Below the pieces are notes generated by a model that saw only the letters and a program-made list of their open reading frames with translations, made no database searches and was not told the origin of the DNA. Below, piece by piece: positions 43,953 through 53,034 of a stretch of 64,000 bases of DNA; the first letter of the stretch is position 1; every line of letters begins with the position of its first letter. A program made the position numbers and the translations under genes. This stretch comes from Nocardia arthritidis (GTDB lineage Bacteria; Actinomycetota; Actinomycetes; Mycobacteriales; Mycobacteriaceae), in contig NZ_CP046172.1 of assembly GCF_011801145.1 (NCBI RefSeq), positions 8,370,001 to 8,434,000 on the forward strand, read 5' to 3'.

Positions 43953-44615
43953 ATGGTCGATGCGGCGCGTGAGTACGCCACCCTGCCAGAGCCGAACCTG
44001 CCGATCGAGGCGGTCGCGGCCGATGACGAGTTGACCGGTACCGCGGCATTCGATGCCACCGGCGATCGATCCGTGATGCCGACCTGGGACGAACTGGTCC
44101 GCGAGCACGCCGACCGGGTCTACCGGCTGGCCTACCGCCTGTCCGGTGACGCCCAGGATGCCGAGGATCTCACCCAGGAAACCTTCATCCGGGTGTTCCG
44201 TTCGCTGTCGAACTACCAACCGGGCACGTTCGAGGGCTGGTTACACCGCATTACCACCAACCTCTTCCTCGATATGGTGCGGCGACGCAACCGGATCAGG
44301 ATGGAGGCGCTGCCCGAGGACTACGACCGGGTACCCGCCGACGGCCCCGGCCCGGAGCAGGCCTACCACGACGCCCGGCTGGATCCCGACCTGCAGTCCG
44401 CCCTCGATTCGCTGGCGCCGGAGTTCCGCGCCGCGGTGGTGCTCTGTGACATCGAAGGTCTGTCCTACGAGGAGATCGGCGCTACGCTCGGGGTGAAGTT
44501 GGGTACCGTGCGCAGCCGGATCCATCGCGGCCGTCAGGCACTGCGGGACTACCTTGCGCATAATGGAGTTGAGCAGCGCTTCGCCGCACCGGTCGCCGGT
44601 GTCGACGAACACTGA
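43953..44615 (+). CDS. sigE: ECF RNA polymerase sigma factor SigE
   Basis: The 220-residue sigma factor has region 2 ([39 protein letters not shown]) and region 4 ([46 protein letters not shown]), plus an N-terminal extension of about 45 residues as in mycobacterial SigE. It directs the envelope-stress response. The ATG is 12 bp from AGGAGGT. The neighbours rseA, htrA and tatB are the standard module, and RseA would hold SigE inactive. Confidence 0.94.
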   Translation: MVDAAREYATLPEPNLPIEAVAADDELTGTAAFDATGDRSVMPTWDELVREHADRVYRLAYRLSGDAQDAEDLTQETFIRVFRSLSNYQPGTFEGWLHRITTNLFLDMVRRRNRIRMEALPEDYDRVPADGPGPEQAYHDARLDPDLQSALDSLAPEFRAAVVLCDIEGLSYEEIGATLGVKLGTVRSRIHRGRQALRDYLAHNGVEQRFAAPVAGVDEH

Positions 44616-44684
44616 CGCGAAGATCGGGCGATCCGTCGGGCAACCGGCGATCCCTATGGGCAGCGGTCGAAGGGTGAACACCGA

Positions 44685-45080
44685 ATGAGTGGCGAGTCCA
44701 GCACGTCCGGTCGTCGTCCGCGCTTCCGCCCCACCGAACATCTGGCCAGCGAGGCAATCGCGGCCTACGTGGATGGCGAGCTGCGGATGAACGCCTATCT
44801 GCGTGCCGCCCAACACCTTTCGCAGTGTCCGGAATGCGCCGCGGAGGTCGAGGCACAGCAGCAGGCGCGTATCGCGCTGCGCCGGGCCGCTCAGGTATCG
44901 ATTCCGAGCAGCCTGCACGACAGCCTCACCCGGATCCCGCTGGCCGAGCTACCGGGCGGCGCGAGCGCCGCCGCGCAGGCGCAGCAATCACCGCGCGAGA
45001 ACCCGCGCAACGAGGCCGTTTTCGGCTTTCTGACCGATTCCTTCACCGCGACCCGGTGGACCAGCTGGTGGCGCAAGTAG
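44685..45080 (+). CDS. rseA: Anti-sigma-E factor RseA
   Basis: The 131-residue protein is a zinc-associated anti-sigma factor of the cytoplasmic type with EAIAAYVDGELRMNAYLRAAQHLSQCPECAAEV. The HxxxCxxC set is His44, Cys48 and Cys51. There is no membrane helix, as in Rv1222. It should bind SigE and release it on oxidation, phosphorylation or proteolysis. It is 69 bp after sigE. Its stop overlaps the -10 box of htrA. Confidence 0.92.
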   Translation: MSGESSTSGRRPRFRPTEHLASEAIAAYVDGELRMNAYLRAAQHLSQCPECAAEVEAQQQARIALRRAAQVSIPSSLHDSLTRIPLAELPGGASAAAQAQQSPRENPRNEAVFGFLTDSFTATRWTSWWRK

Positions 45081-45083
45081 AGT
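45078..45083 (+). promoter_or_regulatory. Leaderless -10 box TAGAGT of htrA, overlapping the rseA stop
   Basis: TAGAGT contains the TAG of rseA and ends 7 nt before the GTG at 45091, so htrA can be transcribed apart from sigE-rseA. Confidence 0.5.
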
Positions 45084-45090
45084 TTGGCGA

Positions 45091-46650
45091 GTGACCACCG
45101 AATCGACGAACACCGGATCGGCCGAGACCCCGGATGACGTCCGGGACGGGGTGTCGGATTCGGCGGCCAACAGGGGGAACCTGAGGCCGCCGGGCGCGCC
45201 CGTACTGGGGCCCCGACCGGTTTATCGGCCGCATATCGACAAGCACACGGCGCGCGCCTTCCGCCGCCCATCCGGCCAGGTCGGTTCGTTCGCCGAGGCG
45301 GCGCCGCGCGGCGCGGATCAACCCAAATCGCCGGAGCTGGAACTGCACAACAGCCCGCCCGACGCGGTACTCGCCGAGGCATTCGGCCGTCCGGCCGGCT
45401 CCACCGAACTGTTGCAGCGCGATCCCGATGCCGCCGACCTGAACGGCGCGCCCGCCGCGCCCGCCGACCCATGGCGCGATCCGGCGTCCGGCGCCCGGCT
45501 CGGCGCGCCCGCGGTGCCGACACCGCAACCGGAGCCGCTGCCGCAGGCGCGCAAGCTGACCGCCCGCGAAGTGCTGTTCGGTTCCCGCGTCGCCCCGAAA
45601 GCCCTTGCCCTGCTTGCGCTCATCGCGCTCGGCATCGGCGTGATCGGTGGCCTGGCCGGCCGGTTGACGGCGGAGACCGGTTCGACATACACCTCGAAGA
45701 AGGTGACGCTCAGCCAGTCCGGCGACGGCGACCGCCCGCACAATCAGGTCGCGAAGGTGGCCAATGCGGTGCAGCCGTCCGTGGTGACCATCCGGGTCAC
45801 CGTCGGCGACAACGGCGCCACCGGTTCGGGCGTAGTGATCGATGGCGCGGGTTACATCGTCACCAACAACCACGTCATCTCGATGGCGGCGACGGATAAG
45901 ACCAATAAGGCCGTCATCCAGGTGGTGTTCTCGGACGGCACCAAGGTTCCGACGCATATCGTCGGCCGCGACACCAAGACCGACCTGGCGGTGCTGAAGG
46001 TCGACGTCAAAAACCTGACCGTGATCAAACTGGCCAAATCCAGCGATGTGCAGGTCGGCGACGATGTGATCGCGATCGGTTCTCCGCTCGGCCTCAGCAA
46101 GACCGTCACCTCCGGCATCGTCAGCGCGCTACACCGGCCGGTTTCCCTGCAGGGCGAGGGCAGCGACACCAAGGCGGTGATCGATGCGGTGCAGACCGAC
46201 GCATCGATCAACCCGGGCAACTCCGGTGGCGCGCTCGTCGACCTGGACGGCCGGTTGGTCGGCATCAACACGGCGATCCGCAGCGAGTCCGGCGGTTCGG
46301 TGGGTCTCGGATTCGCCATCCCGGTGGATGTGGTGACTCAGACCGCGCAGACGCTGATCCGGGACGGCCAGGTGCATCACCCGGTGCTCGGCGTCAGTGC
46401 CCGCTCCAAGGCGGTGGCCAACGATGTGATGAGCGGCGCGGCCGTCGCCGATGTGCAGCCGGGCAGTCCGGCGGCCAAGGCGGGCATCGTGGAGAACGAT
46501 GTGATCGTCAAGGTCGGCGACCGCGAGGTGACCAGTCCAGAGGAGCTGACGGTCGCGGTGCAGGCCCGCAAGATCGGCGAAACGGTGAACGTGCAGTTGA
46601 TCCGGGATGGCAGGCAGGTCGAAGTACCTGTCACGCTGGAATCCGACTGA
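45091..46650 (+). CDS. htrA: Membrane-anchored HtrA/DegP-type serine protease with PDZ domain
   Basis: The 519-residue protease has a long disordered cytoplasmic N-terminus (about 1-165), one membrane helix (about 170-190, [20 protein letters not shown]), a trypsin-like domain and a C-terminal PDZ domain (about 430-519). The catalytic triad is His261 (TNNHVIS), Asp298 (KTDLAVL) and Ser378 (NPGNSGGA). It should degrade or refold misfolded exported proteins and be part of the SigE regulon. The order sigE-rseA-htrA-tatB matches Rv1221-Rv1224. Confidence 0.93.
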   Translation: MTTESTNTGSAETPDDVRDGVSDSAANRGNLRPPGAPVLGPRPVYRPHIDKHTARAFRRPSGQVGSFAEAAPRGADQPKSPELELHNSPPDAVLAEAFGRPAGSTELLQRDPDAADLNGAPAAPADPWRDPASGARLGAPAVPTPQPEPLPQARKLTAREVLFGSRVAPKALALLALIALGIGVIGGLAGRLTAETGSTYTSKKVTLSQSGDGDRPHNQVAKVANAVQPSVVTIRVTVGDNGATGSGVVIDGAGYIVTNNHVISMAATDKTNKAVIQVVFSDGTKVPTHIVGRDTKTDLAVLKVDVKNLTVIKLAKSSDVQVGDDVIAIGSPLGLSKTVTSGIVSALHRPVSLQGEGSDTKAVIDAVQTDASINPGNSGGALVDLDGRLVGINTAIRSESGGSVGLGFAIPVDVVTQTAQTLIRDGQVHHPVLGVSARSKAVANDVMSGAAVADVQPGSPAAKAGIVENDVIVKVGDREVTSPEELTVAVQARKIGETVNVQLIRDGRQVEVPVTLESD

Positions 46651-46687
46651 GCTGCATTCCGACTGACCTGGGACGTCCGCGTCCGGG

Positions 46688-46693
46688 TAGCCT
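46688..46693 (+). promoter_or_regulatory. Leaderless -10 box of tatB (TAGCCT)
   Basis: TAGCCT ends 7 nt before the ATG at 46701 and no ribosome site is visible. Confidence 0.55.
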
Positions 46694-46700
46694 GGAATCC

Positions 46701-47120
46701 ATGTTCAGCGGTATCGGCTGGAGCGAGTTCATGATTCTGCTCGTTGCGGCCCTCGTCATCCTCGGCCCCGAGCGACTGCCCGGCGCGGTGCGGTGGACCA
46801 CTCGCGCGCTACGCCAGGCGCGCGACTACGCCAGTGGGGCGACCACCCAGTTGCGTCAGGAGTTGGGGCCGGAGTTCGAGGAGCTGCGCAAGCCGCTGGC
46901 CGACCTGAACGAGCTGCGCCAGATGAACCCGCGCACCATGGTCACCAAACACCTTCTCAACGGGGATGATTCGCTGTTGCGGGATCTGGAGAGCCAGCTG
47001 CCGAACAAGAACGACCTGTACGGCGGTACCACCGGTGCGGCACAGCAGTATCCGATGCCCGCACCGCAGAAACCGTTGGAGCGCAACGAGCGTCCGCCGA
47101 TCGATACCGACGCGACCTGA
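46701..47120 (+). CDS. tatB: Twin-arginine translocase subunit TatB
   Basis: The 139-residue protein begins [32 protein letters not shown], the membrane helix and hinge of TatB. An amphipathic helix, a charged coiled-coil region and a Pro-rich tail follow. It is part of the receptor complex that recognises twin-arginine signals, such as the one on the DUF1501 protein in this window. The leaderless ATG is 51 bp after htrA. Confidence 0.94.
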   Translation: MFSGIGWSEFMILLVAALVILGPERLPGAVRWTTRALRQARDYASGATTQLRQELGPEFEELRKPLADLNELRQMNPRTMVTKHLLNGDDSLLRDLESQLPNKNDLYGGTTGAAQQYPMPAPQKPLERNERPPIDTDAT

Positions 47121-47124
47121 ATTC

Positions 47125-47139
47125 CGCCCGGTCCGGGCG
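47125..47139 (+). terminator. Short GC hairpin after tatB
   Basis: CGCCCG-GTC-CGGGCG begins 4 bp after the tatB stop. Stem length is small and no U-tract follows. A separate CTAGAC/GTCTAG inverted repeat spans 47157-47186 next to the promoter of the next gene. Confidence 0.4.
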
Positions 47140-47183
47140 TGTCGGCGTCAAGCGGGCTAGACGCATGCGGCTGTCGAGCTGTC

Positions 47184-47189
47184 TAGACT
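47184..47189 (+). promoter_or_regulatory. Leaderless -10 box TAGACT inside a CTAGAC/GTCTAG dyad
   Basis: TAGACT ends 6 nt before the ATG at 47196. It overlaps the right arm of the inverted repeat CTAGAC (47157-47162) / GTCTAG (47181-47186), a possible operator for the HTH protein itself. Confidence 0.45.
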
Positions 47190-47195
47190 TCGCAC

Positions 47196-48056
47196 ATGTC
47201 GGCCGATGACGTGGCGCGGGTTTTCGCGATCGAGGACAAGGTCGAGCGATTGAAGGCGGCCACCGAGGGGGTGGCGGCGGCCCAGCAGACCATCAACGAA
47301 CTCACCCGCATTCGTCGAGCGGTCATTCGCGAATTACATGCCGAGGGTTGGACTTTCGCCAGAATCGGGGCCGCGGCCGGATTGTCCCGGGCGCGGATTC
47401 ATCAGGTGAGCACCCAGGGGCCCGCACCCGAAGGTCTGTTCTTCGGGCACGGCGCGCTCACCATACTCGCGCCCGAGGTGCGGGCGGGTCGGATGATCGG
47501 CGCGCCGGATCCGACCGCCGCGCCGCGCCTGGTGGAACTGTTGCGCGAGTTGGGCTTCACGGTCACCGTCGAACATTTCCTGCCGGGCCGCCCGATCGAT
47601 CTGAACCGGGACGGACTCATCGTGCTCGGCGGGCCCGAGCTCTCCCCCAGCCTGCGGCAGCTGATCGTTGCCGATCCTCGGCTGCGGCGCGCGGTGGCGC
47701 GGGCGGGCGACGTGCGGCGCGGCATCGAGGATCGGGCGGCGCGGCGGGTGTATCGGCCCGGCGGCCCGGATCCGCACGACATCGCCTATCTCGCCCGGCT
47801 GCCGCGCCCCGACGGCCGCGGCACGGTGCTCATCATCGACGGTCTGCACCCGCCGGGATCGCTCGGCGCGATCCGGCTGCTGGCCACCCGGCTGGCGACC
47901 CTGCACGAGCGGGCGGCGAACCATCTCTTCTCGGTGCTGATCGCGGTGCGCTACGACCGGAATACTGGCGAACCTCTGGATACCGATTTATTGACCCCCG
48001 TCTACCGCCACGACCTGGTCGACGCCCGCAGCGCCATTCCGCGCCCGAGACGCTGA
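47196..48056 (+). CDS. Helix-turn-helix protein with C-terminal alpha/beta domain, unknown
   Basis: The 286-residue protein has a helical N-terminus and a clear sigma-4-like/HTH segment LHAEGWTFARIGAAAGLSRARIHQVS (about 48-73). The rest is an alpha/beta region with LIVLGGPELSPSL and GTVLIIDGLHPPGSLGAIRLLATRL, which resembles a nucleotide- or ligand-binding Rossmann-like fold. No family name was recognised. The dyad around its -10 box suggests autoregulation. Confidence 0.62.
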   Translation: MSADDVARVFAIEDKVERLKAATEGVAAAQQTINELTRIRRAVIRELHAEGWTFARIGAAAGLSRARIHQVSTQGPAPEGLFFGHGALTILAPEVRAGRMIGAPDPTAAPRLVELLRELGFTVTVEHFLPGRPIDLNRDGLIVLGGPELSPSLRQLIVADPRLRRAVARAGDVRRGIEDRAARRVYRPGGPDPHDIAYLARLPRPDGRGTVLIIDGLHPPGSLGAIRLLATRLATLHERAANHLFSVLIAVRYDRNTGEPLDTDLLTPVYRHDLVDARSAIPRPRR

Positions 48057-48098
48057 TTCCGCCGTGTTTCACCCTTGTGACGTGCGGCTGCACTAGTT

Positions 48099-48114
48099 AT
48101 TTCCGAATGGAAAT
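48099..48114. promoter_or_regulatory. Perfect ATTTCC-N4-GGAAAT dyad
   Basis: ATTTCC-GAAT-GGAAAT stands in an AT-richer gap between the HTH gene and the 48222 gene. It may be an operator or a weak terminator. Confidence 0.35.
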
Positions 48115-48221
48115 CAGGATAACGGTCGAGTAACAGGACGCTCGCCACCCTTGCGCCACCCCCGATAGTGCCTGAATGCTCAAGTAGCTCTAAGTTTGCT
48201 ACCGAGTAAGTAGGTGGAGTC

Positions 48222-48800
48222 TTGTTCGCGTACTCGACACCCGGGGACAGCGTGTTGAACCTGTTCACCGAGCCCCCTGAAGTCCCAGGTCCCGAGGCGA
48301 TCGATGCGGTAGCCGAGACCGAAACCGCGCCGATCATCACCACGCACCGCGTCACCTACAGTGACCGGCTCAAGGTCTTCATCGGCCCGTCGGAGAAGGT
48401 GCAGAACTTCCTGCGCCCGCTGCGCAGGCTCGATGGATACGACCGCTACTCGGTCTGCATGACCCGCCTGCCCGCACCGATGCGCTCCCTCGACATCCCG
48501 GCAACGCCGAGCGCCGACCGCGGCGAGGACCAGCTGACCTGCATGGGTTCGGCCGACGAGCTGGTCATCGAGTTGCGCAGGACCGTCGACGGCGCGACAC
48601 GCCGATACCTCGTCGGCACCCATCCCGATCGCGTCGGCGTGCCCGTGCTCACCATCTCCGTCCAACGCGGCATGCACCAGCTGCGGGTGCATTTCGACGA
48701 GGTGTTCACCGCAGACGAGGCCGCCGAGATCCTCACCGCCTACTACCGCACCGGCGAGGTGCCATCCCAATTCACGCTGCGGGAGCTGGTGATCCGATGA
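48222..48800 (+). CDS. Uncharacterised actinobacterial protein
   Basis: The protein (192 residues from TTG 48222, 182 from GTG 48252) was not assigned. It has THRVTYSDRLKVFIGPSEKVQNFLRPLRRLDGYDRYSVCM in the middle and alternating hydrophobic strands near the end, such as PVLTISVQRGMHQLRVHFDEVF. TTG 48222 is only 2 bp from GGTGGAG, and GTG 48252 has GGGGA, so the start is open. It overlaps the next small gene by 4 bp, which makes the two a translational pair. Confidence 0.58.
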   Translation: MFAYSTPGDSVLNLFTEPPEVPGPEAIDAVAETETAPIITTHRVTYSDRLKVFIGPSEKVQNFLRPLRRLDGYDRYSVCMTRLPAPMRSLDIPATPSADRGEDQLTCMGSADELVIELRRTVDGATRRYLVGTHPDRVGVPVLTISVQRGMHQLRVHFDEVFTADEAAEILTAYYRTGEVPSQFTLRELVIR

Positions 48801-49006
48801 CGCTGCTGTTGATCGTCGGCGCCGCCGTCATCGTCGGCGGAGTGCTCGCCATCATCACGGGCGCGTTCGTGCGTGCGCGTTCCGAGAGACAATATCTACG
48901 GGTGGCCGATATCCAGGCTCGGCTGGCCGTCGAGCACGCGGCGGCCGACGAGCGAGCCGAGCGACTCGCCGAATCGGCGGATCTCGCCGACGAGACGGTC
49001 GCGTAA
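48797..49006 (+). CDS. Small membrane protein coupled to the 48222 gene
   Basis: The 69-residue protein has one N-terminal helix (LLLIVGAAVIVGGVLAIITGAFV) followed by a charged, probably coiled-coil tail (RSERQYLRVADIQARLAVEHAAADERAERL in outline). The ATG overlaps the stop of the preceding gene. No family was recognised. It may anchor its partner to the membrane. Confidence 0.6.
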   Translation: MTLLLIVGAAVIVGGVLAIITGAFVRARSERQYLRVADIQARLAVEHAAADERAERLAESADLADETVA

Positions 49007-49024
49007 GAAGAAGGGACGGCGTTC

Positions 49025-50101
49025 GTGCGCACGATGCTCGATCAGCTGATCTCGCTGCTGCCCAACGGCCCGGTGGCGCTGGCCCGCATCGTCGATGCGA
49101 CCGGTCCCGGCCCGCGGGAAACCGGTGCGGCGATGGTGGTGACGGCCGAGGAGACGGTTTTCGGCTCGCTGTCCGGTGGCTGTGTGGAATCGGCCGTGCT
49201 GGAATCGGCGCGGCAGGTGCTCGACGGCGCACCGCCGGTCATCGATCGGTTCGGGTACGCCGACGGGGTGGGTTTCGAGGTCGGGCTCACCTGCGGCGGC
49301 GAGATCGAGGTGTGCGTCGAACTGGTCGATATCGATCGGATGCCGCTGCTGCTCGCATTGCGCACCGAGGTGATGGCGGGCAATCCCGTCGCACTGGTGA
49401 CAACGCTGAACGCGGGCAACGACTGGAAACTGTTGCGGCCGGACGATTCCGAACCGTGGCACGGCATCGATCAGGACGCCAAAGCCCTGCTCGCCGCCGG
49501 ACACAGCGGAGTGGTCGGCGCCGAGGAGTGCGATACCGAGCAGAACCCGCGGCCGCGCGCCTTCGTCCAGGTTTTCGCGCCGCCCGCCCGGATGATCCTG
49601 GCCGGCGCCAACGATTTCGTGCGCGCCCTCAGCCGCACCGGCCGCCAACTCGGATATCGGGTCACCGTGGTGGACGCCAGGGAGACCTTCGCGACCGCAA
49701 CGCGCTTCCCGTCGGCGCACGAGGTGGTGGTGGACTGGCCGCACCGGTATCTGGCCGCCGAGCACGAGGCGGGCCGGCTCGACGAGCGCACGGTGGTCTG
49801 CGTGCTGACCCACGACAGCAAATTCGATGTGCCGCTGATCGCCGCCGCGCTGCGCATGCCGGAACTCGCGTTCGTCGGCGTGCTCGGCTCGCGCCGCACC
49901 CACGCCGAACGCGCCGAACACCTGCGCGCCGCCGGTGTCACCGATGCCGAACTGGCCCGGCTGCACAGCCCGTTGGGTCTGGATCTCAACGCCCGCACAC
50001 CGGACGAGACGGCGATTTCGATCGCGGCGCAGATACTCGCCGAGCGCGGACAGGCGTCGGCCCGTCCGCTGTCGAGTACGGACGGGCCGATCCATCGTTG
50101 A
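49025..50101 (+). CDS. XdhC/CoxI-family molybdenum-hydroxylase maturation protein
   Basis: The 358-residue protein has an N-terminal XdhC domain (RETGAAMVVTAEETVFGSLSGGCVESAVL, GLTCGGEIEV) and a C-terminal Rossmann domain (ARMILAGANDFVRALSRTGRQLGYRVTVVDARE, CVLTHDSKFDVPLIAAAL, FVGVLGSRRTHAERAEHL). XdhC proteins bind and sulfurate Moco before insertion. It is likely to serve the PaoABC-type enzyme 0.8 kb away, although it is on the other strand. A GTG start at 49025 follows AAGGGA. Confidence 0.9.
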   Translation: MRTMLDQLISLLPNGPVALARIVDATGPGPRETGAAMVVTAEETVFGSLSGGCVESAVLESARQVLDGAPPVIDRFGYADGVGFEVGLTCGGEIEVCVELVDIDRMPLLLALRTEVMAGNPVALVTTLNAGNDWKLLRPDDSEPWHGIDQDAKALLAAGHSGVVGAEECDTEQNPRPRAFVQVFAPPARMILAGANDFVRALSRTGRQLGYRVTVVDARETFATATRFPSAHEVVVDWPHRYLAAEHEAGRLDERTVVCVLTHDSKFDVPLIAAALRMPELAFVGVLGSRRTHAERAEHLRAAGVTDAELARLHSPLGLDLNARTPDETAISIAAQILAERGQASARPLSSTDGPIHR

Positions 50102-50109
50102 GTCGGACG

Positions 50110-50679
50110 CTAACGCGTCACCAATGCCGCAAGGTCCAATTCGATACGCGCTCCAGCCAGTTCGAGCGTTGCCCGGTTCGCGCTCTCGCCCATCTTCTCG
50201 TACTGACCGTCGATCAATCGGTAGGCGGTCAGGCTGACCGGCTCATCGAGGTCGACCAGCCAGTATTGCTCGATACCGACTTCGGCGTACTCGGCGAACT
50301 TGGCACCCCGATCGGTACGACGCGTTCCCTGAGACAGAACCTCGACCGCCAAGAGCACCTCAGCGGGATCCCAACGCGCTAGGTCTTCCTGAATTCCAGC
50401 GTCCGGAACCACGATCACATCGGGTACTCGCACCGTGGCAGGCGGGCCAGGATCGATCACCACCTCGGTTTCGGCCAGCGCCCCGACGGTAGTTGGCAGC
50501 TGCGCGTCCAACTGCTGGACAAGTCGCGCATTCGCTCGCTGATGTTTGGACCTCGGCCGCGGCGACAAGATGAGCACCCCCTCGACAAGTTCGTAAGCAC
50601 GACTGTTGTCTTCGGGCAGCGCAATCCAATCCTGCAGCGTCAACAAGTGATCAGGGAAGTTCATGACGCTCACCACCAT
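50110..50679 (-). CDS. Uma2-family (DUF820) putative endonuclease
   Basis: The 189-residue protein matches the Uma2/DUF820 family by YELVEGVLILSPRP, VRVPDVIVVPD, LLAVEVLSQGTRRTDRGAKFAEYAEVGIEQYWLVDL and a terminal hydrophobic strand. The PD-(D/E)xK-like residues are in PDVIVV and AVEV. Uma2 proteins are frequent in actinomycetes but their role is uncertain. The ATG at 50679 has GGGAGGAAG just upstream. It separates xdhC from the enzyme operon and may be an insertion. Confidence 0.85.
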   Translation of the reverse strand: MVVSVMNFPDHLLTLQDWIALPEDNSRAYELVEGVLILSPRPRSKHQRANARLVQQLDAQLPTTVGALAETEVVIDPGPPATVRVPDVIVVPDAGIQEDLARWDPAEVLLAVEVLSQGTRRTDRGAKFAEYAEVGIEQYWLVDLDEPVSLTAYRLIDGQYEKMGESANRATLELAGARIELDLAALVTR

Positions 50680-50802
50680 TACTTCCTCCCCTCCCCGGTT
50701 CTGGACCGGTCTCCAGTCTTCCACACGTCCGTGCCCGACGGCGGAAGCATACGTGACGACGCCGACAAGTCGAACAGTTTTTCGACAGGTCAAATGACCA
50801 GC

Positions 50803-53034
50803 TCAGAGCAGGTGTTCGATGCGGAGCGGGATCTCGCGGATACTGCGGCCGGTGGCGTGGCGGACCGCGTTGATGATGGCGGCGGCCGCGCCGACCATGC
50901 CGAGTTCGCCGAGTCCCTTGACGCCCAACGGGTTCACCACCTGGTCGTCCACTTCGACGAAGGAGATATCTACCGCCGGTGCGTCGGCATTGACCGGAAG
51001 CAGATATTCCAGGAGTGAGGAATTGGCCCAGCGACCGTCGCGCGGGTCGGCGATCGTGCCCTCCATGAGGGCTTGGGACAGGCCCCAGTTCATGCCGCCG
51101 AGCACCTGGCTGCGGGCGAGTTTCGCATTCAGCACACGGCCGGGCGCGAAGGCGCCGACCATCCGGCGCACCCGGATCAGCCCGAGTTCGGGATCGACGG
51201 CCACCTCGGCGAATTGCGCGCCGAAGCTCATCATGGCGTGCCGCGCCGGATCCGCGGCCGGACGCCACGTGCCGATCGTCTCGATATCGGTGAGGTGGTT
51301 GCGGGTGAGCACCGCGTCGTATGGATCGACAAGGGACGGTTCGGCTTTCGGCCGCAGCCGACCGTCGACGCCCTCGATGAGATCCGGGGCGTAGCCGTGC
51401 AGCGGTGACTGTTCGTCGGCGATGGCGATGGCGATGAGCTGGGCCAGCAGCTCGGTGCACGCGGTGTGCACGGCGGCGCTGACCATGCCCGCACCCATCG
51501 AACCGACCGTCGCCGCGATATTCGGATATTCGGTGCTGCCGATATCGAAACGAATCCGGTTGACCGGCAAGCCCATCGCGTCGCCGGCCACCTGGGTCAT
51601 CGCGGTGGCGACGCCGGTGCCGAACTCCTGGGTCGCGGCCTGGACGACCAACGAGCCGTCGGCGCGCAGCCTGGCGTGCGCGCGCTGCGGCTGGCCGGGC
51701 AGGTAGACCGGATAGCCCGCGGTGCCGACGCCCCAGCCGAGCAGCCAATTACCTTCGCGGCGTGGGCCTTTCGGTCGCCTGCCCACCCAACCGAACCGCT
51801 GCGCCGCCTCTTCGAGGCAGTCCAGGTAGCCGTCGGATGTCCACGGGTTACCGCTCTCCGGATCCGCCGCCGCATGGTTGCGGCGGCGCAATTCCACCGG
51901 GTCCATGCCGATTTCGGCGGCCAGTTCGTCCATGGCGCATTCCAGCGCGACCATGCCCGAGGCCTCACCGGGGCCGCGCATGAAGGTCGGCGTCATGGTG
52001 TTGCCCTTGATGAGCTTGTACTGACCGTCCCAGTTGGGAATTCCGTACGCCTTGCCCGCGACCTCCAGCGACAGCTCCGCCCAATTGTCGAATTGCGAAG
52101 TGACGGAGAGCTTGTGATGTCGCAGCCCGGTGATCCGGCCGTCGTCGTCGCAGACCAGGGTGACCCGCTGCTCCTGTTCCTCGCGCAGTCCGGTGCCGTA
52201 GAACATCTGCTCGCGGTTCAGCACCACCCGCACCGGACGGCCCAATTCCCTTGCCACCAAAGGAGCCAGCGTCACATGCGGCCACATCATCGCCTTGCCG
52301 CCGAAGCCGCCGCCGACGTAGTCGGCGAGCACCCGCACCTTGCCGGGCGAGATGCCCAGGTGCGCCGCGATGGTCAGCTGCGAGGCCACGATGCCCTGTG
52401 ACGCGTCATAGACGGTGACCGAATCGCCGTCCCACATCGCCGCGGTCGCCGAGCATTCGATCGGATTGTGGTGGTTGGCGGCGAAATGATATGTGACATC
52501 GATGGAATGGGCCGCGGCCTTTTCCGCGGCGGCGAAATCGCCGCGGGACTGCTTGGCGGGCACCAGATCGCAGAAGACCCGCTCGGGCAGGTACTGCTCG
52601 TCACGGCCGTCGTCGAGGCGCACCATCGGCTTTCGCGCCTCGTAGCTGGCCTCGATCAGCGTGGCCGCGTGCATCGCGACATCGATGGTGTCGGCGACCA
52701 CCACCGCGATCGGCTGGCCGAAGTAGTGGATCTCGTTGTCCTGCATGGGAAAAAAGGTCTGGCCCGGTGCCGGGCCGCCGTAACCGGATGGCATGACCGG
52801 AACGATGTTGACCTTCGGCAGGTTCAGGTGTGTGTACACGGCGACCGCACCGGCGCGAAGCGCGGCCGACGTGTCGATGGATTTCACTGTGCCGCTGCCG
52901 ATTTCGGCGCCGACGATAACGCCGTACGCGGCATTGGGCAGCGGAATCTCGGCGGTGAAGCGGGCCGCACCGGTCACCTTGGCGCGGCCGTCGATGCGAT
53001 CGAGCCCCCGGCCGACCAGGGCGGGCGCGGTCAT
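50803..53034 (-). CDS. Molybdenum hydroxylase large (Moco) subunit, PaoC/XdhA type
   Basis: The 743-residue subunit binds the molybdenum cofactor. It has the family segments GYGGPAPGQTFFPMQDNEIHYFGQPIAVVVADT, ADYVGGGFGGKAMMWPHV, TPTFMRGPGEASG, TQEFGTGVATAMTQVAGDAMG and the C-terminal GLGELGMVGAAAAIINAVRHATGR with the likely catalytic glutamate. It should hydroxylate aldehydes or heterocycles. The ATG overlaps the FAD-subunit stop by 4 bp. The subunit order (FeS, FAD, Mo) follows PaoABC/YagTSR. Confidence 0.9.
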   Translation of the reverse strand: MTAPALVGRGLDRIDGRAKVTGAARFTAEIPLPNAAYGVIVGAEIGSGTVKSIDTSAALRAGAVAVYTHLNLPKVNIVPVMPSGYGGPAPGQTFFPMQDNEIHYFGQPIAVVVADTIDVAMHAATLIEASYEARKPMVRLDDGRDEQYLPERVFCDLVPAKQSRGDFAAAEKAAAHSIDVTYHFAANHHNPIECSATAAMWDGDSVTVYDASQGIVASQLTIAAHLGISPGKVRVLADYVGGGFGGKAMMWPHVTLAPLVARELGRPVRVVLNREQMFYGTGLREEQEQRVTLVCDDDGRITGLRHHKLSVTSQFDNWAELSLEVAGKAYGIPNWDGQYKLIKGNTMTPTFMRGPGEASGMVALECAMDELAAEIGMDPVELRRRNHAAADPESGNPWTSDGYLDCLEEAAQRFGWVGRRPKGPRREGNWLLGWGVGTAGYPVYLPGQPQRAHARLRADGSLVVQAATQEFGTGVATAMTQVAGDAMGLPVNRIRFDIGSTEYPNIAATVGSMGAGMVSAAVHTACTELLAQLIAIAIADEQSPLHGYAPDLIEGVDGRLRPKAEPSLVDPYDAVLTRNHLTDIETIGTWRPAADPARHAMMSFGAQFAEVAVDPELGLIRVRRMVGAFAPGRVLNAKLARSQVLGGMNWGLSQALMEGTIADPRDGRWANSSLLEYLLPVNADAPAVDISFVEVDDQVVNPLGVKGLGELGMVGAAAAIINAVRHATGRSIREIPLRIEHLL

